Shown piece by piece: positions 1-6,978 of a DNA stretch of 14,939 nucleotides. The DNA is from Deltaproteobacteria bacterium (lineage in GTDB: Bacteria > Desulfobacterota > Desulfobacteria > Desulfobacterales > ETH-SRB1). Under the pieces are notes generated by a model. That model did not search any database, was not told where the DNA came from, and saw only the letters and a program-made list of their open reading frames with translations. Location: assembly GCA_030627405.1 (NCBI GenBank), contig DAOUSD010000013.1, positions 1-14,939 of the forward strand, written 5' to 3'. Position 1 is the stretch's first letter. Every line of letters begins with the position of its first letter. The position numbers and the translations under genes are program-made.

Positions 1-548
1 AGCCGGTCTTTGCTGAACTTGGTTTTTTCAATATAAAGCGTTCCTTCCCTGCTGCGATAGTGTTCAAGTCGCAGCCTCAGCGGCTCCGAGATTCTCATAC
101 CGCATCGGGCCATCAGCACGATAGCAGCATAGGCGGTTAGATCTTTGAAGAAATGCTTCTGGTTTTTACGTATCTTTTTTTGAATAGTTAGAAGCAATTG
201 CTCTGTTTGATCCCGAGAAAAAACAAAGGGGATATAAGCATTTTCCGTACACAAAGGAATATCCAGTAACGGGTTTTCTTTATAAATTCCTTTGCGTATC
301 AGGTATTGAAAAAAGCCGCGCAACGCTGACAAAATACCATTGACTGTCCGCGGCTCGCCCTTGAGTTCTTTTCTTAACTCAAGAAAAAATCGGGGCTCAA
401 GACTTGTCTGATCCGCTGATTTCTCTACAAGATATCGGTCAAAGGGGCGAAGCAGTGATCTTAAATTTTTATCGGTATAGCCAAGAGACCCGCGATAAGC
501 GATATATTCTTCAAGGGGTAACGCCATAAAACTTTTAAAGAGAATCAT
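1..548 (-). CDS. Tyrosine recombinase, second of a tandem set, cut by the window edge
   Basis: The minus strand is open from an ATG at 548 to the left edge, giving about 182 residues of a tyrosine recombinase. The N-terminal part (EEYIAYRGSLGYTDKNLRSL, then GEPRTVNGILSALRGFFQYL) looks like a SAM-like core-binding domain. It is followed by a catalytic-domain start containing ARCGMRISEPLRL, with the first catalytic Arg, and YIEKTKFSKDR, with the beta-hairpin Lys. The HxxR, H and Tyr motifs lie beyond the edge. I chose ATG 548 because GAGAGGTG (556-563) sits seven bases upstream. The other candidate, ATG 527, has no ribosome binding site. This start overlaps the end of the upstream recombinase by 14 bases, implying translational coupling. 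Overlapping consecutive recombinases are the hallmark of recombinase-in-trio (RIT) elements, and I infer that this is the middle member. Family assignment is strong; the RIT label is moderate. Confidence 0.85.
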   Translation of the reverse strand, partial: MILFKSFMALPLEEYIAYRGSLGYTDKNLRSLLRPFDRYLVEKSADQTSLEPRFFLELRKELKGEPRTVNGILSALRGFFQYLIRKGIYKENPLLDIPLCTENAYIPFVFSRDQTEQLLLTIQKKIRKNQKHFFKDLTAYAAIVLMARCGMRISEPLRLRLEHYRSREGTLYIEKTKFSKDR

Positions 549-1668
549 CAAAGAGCACCTCTCGCATCAGCCTGGTATGGATATGAATATAGCGTTGGGT
601 CGTCCGGATTCTATCGTGGCCCAGCATCTGTTTGATTTCAAAGACCGATGCCCCGGCTTCAAGCAGGTTCTGTGCATATGTATGCCGCAGCCAATAGGCC
701 GATGAAGACAAGCCCGCCTTTCGCATACAAAGACCGATATCCTTGCTGACCGCAGCAGGCGTGATCGGCTCATGTGGAGCGCGAAGACTTAAGAAAAGAC
801 GTCGCTGGCTGCTTTTAGCTCTGGCGCCGACAATATAAGCCGCGATGGCCTTGATCGCAACTTCAGGTAAAGGAAGCTTGATAGGATTGTTACTTTTACG
901 GTCTGGCAGATGAATTTCACACTGGCCAAAGCTTATGCCATCCAGAGTTATCAAACTTATTTCCTTTGGACGAAGACCCAGAGTATAGCCCAGATGAATC
1001 ATGGCTGATGTTCGAAGCGCCTTGGCACAGCAAGTCGACAAACTGTCAAACAACCGCTGCACTTCATCAGGCCGTAAAAATCTCGGCGGTTTGGCTTGTG
1101 CAAACAAAGGAGCGCCGACGATCAACGGTGCAAAATTCCGTTTTAATATCCTGCGTTGGTGATACAGATAGCTTAGAAATTGTCGAACATTGGATCTTTG
1201 ATTCTGGCGCGTTATCGGCGTAAAATTCACATTCCGCTCGGACAGAAAAGTGTCGATATGCTCAATGCGGATGTTGGGCAGCTTAATATTATGTCTTGCA
1301 AGATAATCATTTAAAGCTTGCAGGGTTCTTCGACTTCGCAGAAGCTGAAAATGACAAACCTGCCTGGTCTTTGCATAGTAGAGCAGGTAATCTTCATAGA
1401 TTTCAGGTAATTTTTGAATCGGTTTTTCTATAGGCCGCTGGATTCTGTTTTGCTCAAACAGATATCGGGAAAGTCTCCTTACCGGACTTGATGCATGGAT
1501 AAGCCCGCTTTCTTTTTGAAAGTTTTTTAACGTTTCAAAAGTAAAAACAACATCCCATGGAATTGCCATTTTGTTTATAAAATAGAGAAAATGCTTCAAT
1601 ACCTGCTCATAACGCATACAGGTACTGTCGGCATATCCATTGGATATCATCCATAACAAGATAATCAC
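535..1668 (-). CDS. Tyrosine recombinase/integrase, first of a tandem set, N-terminus probably displaced by a frameshift
   Basis: The 377-residue frame carries a core-binding domain (about residues 15-175) and a catalytic domain (about 195-370). Catalytic motifs are GLRPKEI (first Arg), a Lys around PDRKSNNPIKL, WLRHTYA (second Arg), QMLGHDRIRTTQRYIHI (His and the Tyr nucleophile). In the HxxR box the His is replaced by Tyr (codon 694-696). The enzyme would cut and rejoin DNA strands during transposition or integration of the element. The GTG at 1668 has no ribosome binding site. A much better start, ATG 1714 with AAGGAGA six bases upstream, lies one frame away and encodes MIEALSVDRRLEKAVSDYL, a natural N-terminal helix. 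The frame is broken near 1650-1680. Either the gene is disrupted, a sequencing error is present, or translation begins late and inefficiently. The downstream recombinase overlaps its last 14 bases. Confidence 0.85.
   Translation of the reverse strand: MIILLWMISNGYADSTCMRYEQVLKHFLYFINKMAIPWDVVFTFETLKNFQKESGLIHASSPVRRLSRYLFEQNRIQRPIEKPIQKLPEIYEDYLLYYAKTRQVCHFQLLRSRRTLQALNDYLARHNIKLPNIRIEHIDTFLSERNVNFTPITRQNQRSNVRQFLSYLYHQRRILKRNFAPLIVGAPLFAQAKPPRFLRPDEVQRLFDSLSTCCAKALRTSAMIHLGYTLGLRPKEISLITLDGISFGQCEIHLPDRKSNNPIKLPLPEVAIKAIAAYIVGARAKSSQRRLFLSLRAPHEPITPAAVSKDIGLCMRKAGLSSSAYWLRHTYAQNLLEAGASVFEIKQMLGHDRIRTTQRYIHIHTRLMREVLFDDSL
556..563 (-). promoter_or_regulatory. Ribosome binding site deciding the start of the second recombinase
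   Basis: The minus strand reads GAGAGGTG, seven bases before ATG 548 and inside the 3' end of the upstream recombinase gene. It supports the overlapping start at 548 over the later ATG at 527, which has no comparable site. Confidence 0.6.
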
Positions 1669-1714
1669 TGACGGCTTTTTCTAATCGCCTATCAACAGAT
1701 AGCGCTTCAATCAT
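1607..1714 (-). pseudogene. Out-of-frame N-terminal segment of the first tyrosine recombinase
   Basis: This 35-codon frame starts at ATG 1714 behind an excellent ribosome binding site (AAGGAGA, 1721-1727) and stops at 1607. Its first 19 residues, MIEALSVDRRLEKAVSDYL, look like the beginning of a core-binding domain, and after them the sequence no longer resembles one. Removing a single base near the run reading CTTGTTATGG on the minus strand (about 1655) would join it to WMISNGYADSTCMRYEQ in the next frame and give a recombinase of about 393 residues. The alternative frame is closed by a TAG about 15 bases before the GTG at 1668, so the break must lie between about 1680 and 1650. A frameshift mutation is favoured; programmed +1 shifting is possible but no recognised slippery site is visible. 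Confidence 0.6.
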
Positions 1715-1820
1715 GTTCAGTCTCCTTTAAGCCGTTACGTAAAAAGCGATGCTCAATAAATGCAAAGCTGCCGGTTATCCTGCGCACTCGATCCGGAGAG
1801 AGCATTTTTGTTTTTGTCAT
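1707..1820 (-). pseudogene. 37-residue remnant of an element-associated small protein
   Basis: This short ORF starts at ATG 1820, with TGGAGC upstream as a ribosome binding site, and encodes MTKTKMLSPDRVRRITGSFA followed by FIEHRFLRNGLKETEHD. The segment LSPDRVRRITGSFAFIEHRFLRNG matches, from memory, the start of a family of roughly 100-residue proteins carried next to mobile-element genes in Desulfobacterota-like genomes. The C-terminal two thirds are missing here and the frame ends within the start of the recombinase (8-base overlap with ATG 1714). It is either a truncated remnant retained because it couples translation to the recombinase, or a genuine leader peptide. No function is assigned. 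The family match is recall and was not searched. Confidence 0.45.
1721..1727 (-). promoter_or_regulatory. Strong ribosome binding site for the recombinase ATG at 1714
   Basis: The minus strand reads AAGGAGA, six bases before ATG 1714. It is the best Shine-Dalgarno match in the mobile element and is the main reason to believe the recombinase originally began at 1714 rather than at the GTG 46 bases further on. Confidence 0.7.
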
Positions 1821-1905
1821 TTTTTAGCTCCATTCCCGGCCATCTTATAACCAAAATTCAAGGAAAGCTATCGAGTCTCCTTTTGCAAGATTTTGACAAA
1901 AACAT

Positions 1906-2355
1906 TTAACACCTTGGAATAATAACAATTTGTCCTTCTAACGTGTCTCTTTTCATGTTGAAGGGTATGAGCTTATAAGTACCTGGTTTGATATCAGAAA
2001 AATGCTTTAACGCGTCTCTTTTGCAAGATCGTTTCAAACGGCGTTTTTTATCCCGTTTTTTCTGTAATTCACGGTTTCGATCACAATAATCCGGGCGCTG
2101 TTTTCGATAATTCCGATAATATCCGGGATGCTGTTCAATCCACTGTTTATGGCAATCCCTTTGATCGTTTTTATAATCCGGATCAGATGCTATTTTGCTT
2201 TGTTTCCATTTGTTTTTTCTGACACGCTGGCAGGCTTTTCGATTGCAGTACTTTTGGTTTTTTACACGAGGATTAGCAGGAACCATTCTTCTGCAATTGG
2301 CGCATTTAATCATTGTCTTCATGGTATTTTTTACCATGAAGACAAAATGAATCAT
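1906..2355 (-). CDS. Small basic CX2C-CX4C zinc-finger-like protein of the mobile element
   Basis: The product is up to 149 residues and strongly basic. Near its N-terminus it has cysteines in a CX2C-X15-CX4C pattern (KCANCRRM ... KYCNRKACQ), expected to bind one zinc ion. This is followed by a repetitive, Arg/Lys/Tyr/Asp-rich stretch (DPDYKNDQ, HPGYYRNYRKQRPDYCDRNR, KKRDKKRR) and a short C-terminal tail (PGTYKLIPF ... GQIVIIPRC). From memory, similar proteins accompany recombinase-type mobile elements in deltaproteobacteria. A nucleic-acid-binding role fits the composition but is inference. ATG 2355 has a weak AGG six bases upstream. Family-like starts would be ATG 2322 or 2313, right before KCANC, but these lack a ribosome binding site and lie in the hairpin at 2285-2377. 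The coding strand matches that of the recombinases, so it may belong to the same element. Confidence 0.7.
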   Translation of the reverse strand: MIHFVFMVKNTMKTMIKCANCRRMVPANPRVKNQKYCNRKACQRVRKNKWKQSKIASDPDYKNDQRDCHKQWIEQHPGYYRNYRKQRPDYCDRNRELQKKRDKKRRLKRSCKRDALKHFSDIKPGTYKLIPFNMKRDTLEGQIVIIPRC

Positions 2356-2377
2356 GTTTGGCCTATTGCAGAAGAAT
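2285..2377. repeat. Long imperfect inverted repeat over the zinc-finger gene start
   Basis: The left arm (2285-2326) and right arm (2332-2377) fold around a 5-base loop (TTTTT, 2327-2331). The inner 14 bp (2313-2326 against 2332-2345) are perfectly complementary. The outer block (2285-2301 against 2361-2377) matches at 16 of 17 positions. The middle is looser and contains a 4-base length difference. In the minus-strand transcript the 5' untranslated arm would pair with codons around the start and the first zinc-ligand cysteines. Possible roles are the end structure of the mobile element, translational control of the gene, or a scar of snap-back replication. Confidence 0.8.
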
Positions 2378-2379
2378 AA

Positions 2380-2761
2380 GATCTGATAAGGAAGTAAAAA
2401 GATTAAGACATGGGGAAGGATAAAACTAAGGGGCTAATTATTCTTACTATTTGTCATATAATTTCTTTTGTATTCTGATGACAACTCAAGTATAAGAATT
2501 AAATTCAAAGAAAATATATTTTTGATATTTAAAGAGAAGTATATCCAAAACTCACAACATAACTAAACTCGCAACATAATGACCCCAAATCCTTCCTATT
2601 GGTTGATGAAGGAGATCCAAAGCCAAATAGTGGAATAGTGGCAACGTCCCCTATTGTTTCCAAGAAAGAATCGTCGGAAAAGCCAATTAAATAGAACCGT
2701 CCCCATTTACACCCAAAAATAGTGACCCCTTTCTTTTCTTTTTCAAGGATTACGAAAGCCT
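2380..2761. other. Non-coding junction between the mobile element and the polysaccharide locus
   Basis: No convincing gene is visible in these 382 bases. They hold a near-perfect pair of 12-mers, CTCACAACATAA (2551-2562) and CTCGCAACATAA (2568-2579). On the minus strand there are four scattered G-rich motifs: GGGGTC (2581-2586), AGGGGACGTT (2643-2652), GGGGACGGTT (2695-2704) and AGGGGTCAC (2722-2730). Such motif groups resemble the repeats seen beside REP-associated (Y1) transposases, which is recall only. The left part is AT-rich and contains the only plausible promoter for the flippase. I saw no terminator hairpin. Confidence 0.6.
2468..2496 (+). promoter_or_regulatory. Weak candidate sigma-70-type promoter upstream of the polysaccharide operon
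   Basis: TTGTAT (2468-2473) and TATAAG (2491-2496) are separated by 17 bases. The -10 box matches 5 of 6 consensus positions but the -35 box only 3 of 6. It lies about 265 bases before the flippase start, so a long leader would be needed. It is listed because no better candidate is visible in the gap. Confidence 0.2.
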
Positions 2762-4249
2762 ATGTTACGCAAAAGCATCAACAACTTAACCAAATCAGGA
2801 GGGAGCCTCTCCCAGCGTACAGTCAGAGGCGGCTTCTGGGTTTTTTCACTTAGAATAGTTCAGCAGTTATTTGGCTTTACCAGGCTTATAATACTTGCCC
2901 GCATACTCGCGCCAGGCGATTTTGGTTTGATGGGTATTGCGCTTCTGACAATGTCAACGCTTGAGACATTCTCGCAGACAGGTTTTCAGGCCGCCCTAAT
3001 CCAGAAGAATAAAGATATAGAATCCTATCTTGATGCAGCATGGACTGTCTTAATATTAAGAGGCCTTGTCTTGTTTGGGATTTTGTATTTTGCTGCTCCT
3101 TTTGCCGCATCTTTCTTTGATGCACCAGAAGCAAAACCGATAATTCAGGTCATTGGCTTCTCAGTACTTCTTCAGGCTTTTACCAATATAGGTGTTATAT
3201 ATTTTCAGAAAGAGCTCGAATTCAATAAAGAGTTTATATACCAGTTTGCAGGGACATTAGCCGACTTTATCGTGGCGGTTTCAGCTGTTTTAATCTTAAG
3301 AAATGTCTGGGCGCTTGTCTTTGGCCTGCTTGCGGGTAATGCTGTAAGATGTTTTATGAGCTATTTAATACATCCTTACAGACCGCGTTTAAGCAGAGAT
3401 TTGGCAAAGGCAAAGGAACTTTTTGGTTATGGAAAATGGATTTTAGGATCGAGTATTTTAGTTTTCCTGATCACTCAAGGCGATGACATATTTGTTGGGA
3501 AATTATTAGGTGTAGCAGCACTAGGTTTTTATCAAATGGCATACCGAATTTCAAATATGCCGGCAACAGAAATAACGCATGTGATCTCACAGGTAACGTT
3601 TCCCGCTTATTCCAAGTTGCAAAGCGATATTCCAAAGTTAAGAGAGGCTTATTTGAGAGTATTGCAATTCACTGCGTTTTTATCTTTTCCTCTTGCCGGT
3701 TTAATTTTTGTATTAGCGCCCGATTTTACAATGATATTTTTAGGAGAGAAATGGATGCAAATGGTTCCGGCGATGCAGGTATTGGTTTTATGGGGTGTTA
3801 TAAGGTCAATAGGGGTGCACCATGGTTCAATACTTCAAGCCGTTGGGAAACCAGACATACTCACTAAACTAAACATCATTAAGTTGGCGATATTAGTTAT
3901 TTTGATTTATCCTCTTTCTATTAAATGGGGAATAGTGGGAGCATCTTTATCTGTTCTTATGTCTGCGATTTCTATAACACCAACTGCGTTATACATAACC
4001 ATAAGTAAAATTTTGATGGGAAAAATGAGCATGATTTGTAAAATAATGTTGATTCCATTTGTTAGTACTCTTTTTATGACATTATTCTTAGGAGCCTTTA
4101 CAATAAAGAATCTTTCTCTAATAGAATTCATATTAGCAGTTTTAGTCGGAGCTACTTTTTATTTTATAAGTACTTATGTTCTTGATAAAGCCCTAAAACA
4201 AAATATATGGCATAACCTAAAAAGCGCAATGTCAGGAGTTTTAAAGTGA
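2762..4249 (+). CDS. Polysaccharide flippase (MOP superfamily, Wzx/WzxC-like)
   Basis: This 495-residue protein is full length for a lipid-linked oligosaccharide flippase. It has many hydrophobic segments spread over the whole chain, about 12-14 membrane spans by eye. The N-terminus (SQRTVRGGFWVFSLRIVQQL, then LARILAPGDFGLMGIALL) is typical of the Polysacc_synt_3/WzxC branch. It would move undecaprenyl-linked repeat units from the cytoplasmic to the periplasmic face of the inner membrane. The start at ATG 2762 fits this N-terminus; the upstream AAGGA (about 2744) is rather far away. It is the first gene of the locus, and its stop overlaps the next start (GTG 4246 / ATG 4249), so the two are translationally coupled. 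Substrate identity cannot be read from the sequence. Confidence 0.9.
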   Translation: MLRKSINNLTKSGGSLSQRTVRGGFWVFSLRIVQQLFGFTRLIILARILAPGDFGLMGIALLTMSTLETFSQTGFQAALIQKNKDIESYLDAAWTVLILRGLVLFGILYFAAPFAASFFDAPEAKPIIQVIGFSVLLQAFTNIGVIYFQKELEFNKEFIYQFAGTLADFIVAVSAVLILRNVWALVFGLLAGNAVRCFMSYLIHPYRPRLSRDLAKAKELFGYGKWILGSSILVFLITQGDDIFVGKLLGVAALGFYQMAYRISNMPATEITHVISQVTFPAYSKLQSDIPKLREAYLRVLQFTAFLSFPLAGLIFVLAPDFTMIFLGEKWMQMVPAMQVLVLWGVIRSIGVHHGSILQAVGKPDILTKLNIIKLAILVILIYPLSIKWGIVGASLSVLMSAISITPTALYITISKILMGKMSMICKIMLIPFVSTLFMTLFLGAFTIKNLSLIEFILAVLVGATFYFISTYVLDKALKQNIWHNLKSAMSGVLK

Positions 4250-6978
4250 TGCAAAAAAATATAGTCCCACCTGTTAAGAATGTGGCCGATAGCAATCTTT
4301 GTACAGGATGTGGCACCTGTGTAGGGGTTTGCCCTACTAAGTCATTGAAAATGGAGATGACACATGAGGGGAGATACATCCCTGTGATTGCAAGTAATAA
4401 TTGTAAAGGATGCCATCTATGTACGAATGTATGCCCTGCCAGCAATGAAAATTTCAAAGAGCTTAATAAATTTATTTTCAATAAGATTCCAGACAATAAG
4501 CTTATAGGTAACTTTATTAATTGTTATAAAGGGTACTCGACTAATCCAACAGTTAGATGGCGTGCTTCATCAGGAGGATTGACAACCTCTTTATTGCTTT
4601 TTCTTTTAAAAGAAAATTTGATTGATGGAGCTCTTTTGACAAGAATAAATAAGAATAATCCATTAAAAGCCGAGCCTTTTATAGCACGAACAGAAGAGGA
4701 CGTACTTTCAGCTATGGGCTCAAAATATGTCCCAGTGCCATTGAACCAATTACTTAATCAAATCTTATCTGAAGAAGGCAAATTTGCTGTAGTAGGGCTT
4801 CCTTGTCACATACAGGGAATCCGAAGAGCAGAGCTAAAGATTCCAGCCCTTCGAGATAAAATAGCTTATCATTTTGGTATAGTATGCTCTCGTACAATGA
4901 GTTTTCATGGGGTAGAATATATTCTGAACAAAATGGGCATTGCTTCCAACGAAATTGCTGAATTAAAGTATAGGGGAGATGGTTGGCCCAGTGGTATTAA
5001 AGTACTATTGAAAGATGGTCAACAAAAAAATCTTCCAATGTTGGCTACATGGTGGAGTGAAATTTTTGGCGGATCTTTCTTCAGCCATCATTATTGTACA
5101 TTATGTAGTGACCTCTTAAATGAAATGTCAGACATAAGTTTTGCTGATGCATATTTACCAGAAACCATGAAAAATGATAAAGTTGGCACATCAATTGTAG
5201 TAACAAGAACTGACAAAGGAGAAGAACTGATAAAAGCAGCTGCATCAAGTAATGAAATAGAAGTTTTCACTCTCACTCCAGAAGATGTAGTTCAATCACA
5301 ACTATTCATGGCCCTTTTTAAAAAACGTAATATTAAAGCCAGAGTAAGATTGTTGAAGATATTCGGTAAAACTATACCAAAAACTCTGAAGGAGAATATA
5401 GATACATTCTTGAATCCCACTTTGTTAGATTATATTGCCGCACCGATGCCATATATAAATCTCTTTGTATCAAAAAATAAATTTTTCAGGTATGCCTTAA
5501 AACACATCCCATTGAAATTCCTTGCTTTTTATAGACAACGACTTAAGAGGCTATTAATGTATCGTGCAAGCGAAGTCATGGAACAAATTAAAGAAGGCGT
5601 TAAAACTGTAGGAAATATAATTAAGATTGTTATTACGAATTCACATGGAAATAATAGAGGAGATGAAGCAGCCCAGAGAAGTATGATAAATTCTTTAAAG
5701 ACATTAATACCAAATGCTGAATTTACAGTATTAACTGTATCTCCAGATGGGCTTCAACTGCAAGAAAACGTACGTATTCTTCGAACTTTCTCTGCTTCTA
5801 AAAAAACAGTCCTATTTATTGTTTTATGGACATTTTTTAGATCGTTGGGCATTCGGTTACCTACTTTCAATAAAGGACACAATATTTTTGAAGCCATAGA
5901 GGAAATGGCTAATGCTGATATAATTATTTCAGCTCCTGGCGGGCCTTACTTTGGAGATTTATACGCTTCCCATGAGATACAAGAGCATTTATTACATATC
6001 TGCGTATCTAAAATATTGCGAAAACCGGTAATGATATATGGACCATCCATGGGACCATTTAAGAAACGTTGGAGAAATATAATCCGTAAATACATATTGA
6101 ATAAAGTAGAAATTATTACGTTGCGAGATCATATCTCTATGAAACATTTAGACAACTTGAACTTGACCAAACCGTTGGTTTATCTTACTGCTGATTCTGC
6201 TTTTCAAGATATTATTGATATAAACAAAGATGAGGTAAAAGGCATATTGCTTAAAGAAAAAATTATAAAAGCTCAAAACAAGAACGTAAACAAGAAGATT
6301 TTAATTGGAATAACCCCTGCTGGTGCAGAATGGAATTATCGGTATTCAACAAAACCACAAAAAAATCAGGAGAAATATAATCAAATAATTGCCAAAATAA
6401 TAGATTATTTAATTGATAAATTTGATGCTACGATTGTGTTTTTCCCTCAACTTTACGGAAACAGCGATGATATGCCTTTAATAAATGAAATTGTAAAAAT
6501 GGTAGATAGAAAAGATAATGTAAAAGTTCTTTCAAAAACATGGAATTCAGAAATACAGCAGGCTGTTATTTCACAAATGGATCTTGTTATTGGGAATAGG
6601 TATCATTCAGTAATATTTGCGTTAAAAGGAAAAATCCCAACGGTATGTTTGGCTTACGAGCATAAGTCTGTTGGTATTATGCACATGGTAGGATTAGATA
6701 AATTTGTTATTAATATAAATGATCTCACTTATGAGAATCTTATTGTTACGATAGATCAAGCATGGAATCAAAGGGAGAAGATTAGAAAGAGATTAAACTC
6801 GCAGATGGAAATTGTCAGAAAACGCTCTTTAGTGAATTCAATGCTTGCTACAGGGCTTATAAATAGTGAAATATTACATACTATTACACGAGACGAGCTT
6901 AAAATAGAAATAGATAAATTAATGCGGGAGATAGAGCAGGAAAATCTTTCAATTGATAAACTTGGTGGTGTGCAATGA
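4246..6978 (+). CDS. Fusion: 2x[4Fe-4S] FrhB/FdhB-type oxidoreductase with polysaccharide pyruvyl transferase
   Basis: The 910-residue protein contains two complete units. Residues 1-65 form a bacterial ferredoxin domain with two four-cysteine clusters (Cys19/22/25/29 and Cys53/56/59/63). Residues about 93-440 match the F420 hydrogenase/dehydrogenase beta subunit (FrhB) family: RASSGGLTTSLL near 106, VVGLPCHIQGIRRAE near 182, HFGIVCSR near 209 and HHYCTLCSD near 281. Residues about 459-800 are a polysaccharide pyruvyl transferase domain: IVITNSHGNNRGDEA at its start, then IISAPGGPYFGD, YGPSMGPF and VIGNRYHSVIFA, which ends in the typical RxH-S region. The latter family transfers pyruvate from phosphoenolpyruvate to a sugar as a ketal. 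The role of FrhB-like proteins in glycan loci is not established. The two units usually occur as separate, often neighbouring genes. A helical linker (about 430-457) joins them. The start is GTG 4246 or ATG 4249, with AGGAG upstream. The gene is very AT-rich. Confidence 0.9.
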   Translation: MMQKNIVPPVKNVADSNLCTGCGTCVGVCPTKSLKMEMTHEGRYIPVIASNNCKGCHLCTNVCPASNENFKELNKFIFNKIPDNKLIGNFINCYKGYSTNPTVRWRASSGGLTTSLLLFLLKENLIDGALLTRINKNNPLKAEPFIARTEEDVLSAMGSKYVPVPLNQLLNQILSEEGKFAVVGLPCHIQGIRRAELKIPALRDKIAYHFGIVCSRTMSFHGVEYILNKMGIASNEIAELKYRGDGWPSGIKVLLKDGQQKNLPMLATWWSEIFGGSFFSHHYCTLCSDLLNEMSDISFADAYLPETMKNDKVGTSIVVTRTDKGEELIKAAASSNEIEVFTLTPEDVVQSQLFMALFKKRNIKARVRLLKIFGKTIPKTLKENIDTFLNPTLLDYIAAPMPYINLFVSKNKFFRYALKHIPLKFLAFYRQRLKRLLMYRASEVMEQIKEGVKTVGNIIKIVITNSHGNNRGDEAAQRSMINSLKTLIPNAEFTVLTVSPDGLQLQENVRILRTFSASKKTVLFIVLWTFFRSLGIRLPTFNKGHNIFEAIEEMANADIIISAPGGPYFGDLYASHEIQEHLLHICVSKILRKPVMIYGPSMGPFKKRWRNIIRKYILNKVEIITLRDHISMKHLDNLNLTKPLVYLTADSAFQDIIDINKDEVKGILLKEKIIKAQNKNVNKKILIGITPAGAEWNYRYSTKPQKNQEKYNQIIAKIIDYLIDKFDATIVFFPQLYGNSDDMPLINEIVKMVDRKDNVKVLSKTWNSEIQQAVISQMDLVIGNRYHSVIFALKGKIPTVCLAYEHKSVGIMHMVGLDKFVININDLTYENLIVTIDQAWNQREKIRKRLNSQMEIVRKRSLVNSMLATGLINSEILHTITRDELKIEIDKLMREIEQENLSIDKLGGVQ

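Noticed and set aside
966..1223. 85-residue plus-strand ORF
   Set aside because: It lies antisense to the catalytic domain of the first recombinase, which has clear motifs; no ribosome binding site or family signal.
1650..1680. Programmed +1 ribosomal frameshift in the first recombinase
   Set aside because: No recognised slippery codon followed by a stop, or stimulatory structure, is visible at the junction. A simple indel or sequencing error explains it as well.
2128..2379. 83-residue hydrophobic plus-strand ORF
   Set aside because: It is the mirror of the Lys/Arg-rich zinc-finger gene. Its hydrophobicity is what antisense reading of basic codons gives, and it has no supporting start site.
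4164..4496. 110-residue minus-strand ORF across the flippase/fusion boundary
   Set aside because: Antisense to the ferredoxin cysteine motifs and the flippase end; no family resemblance.
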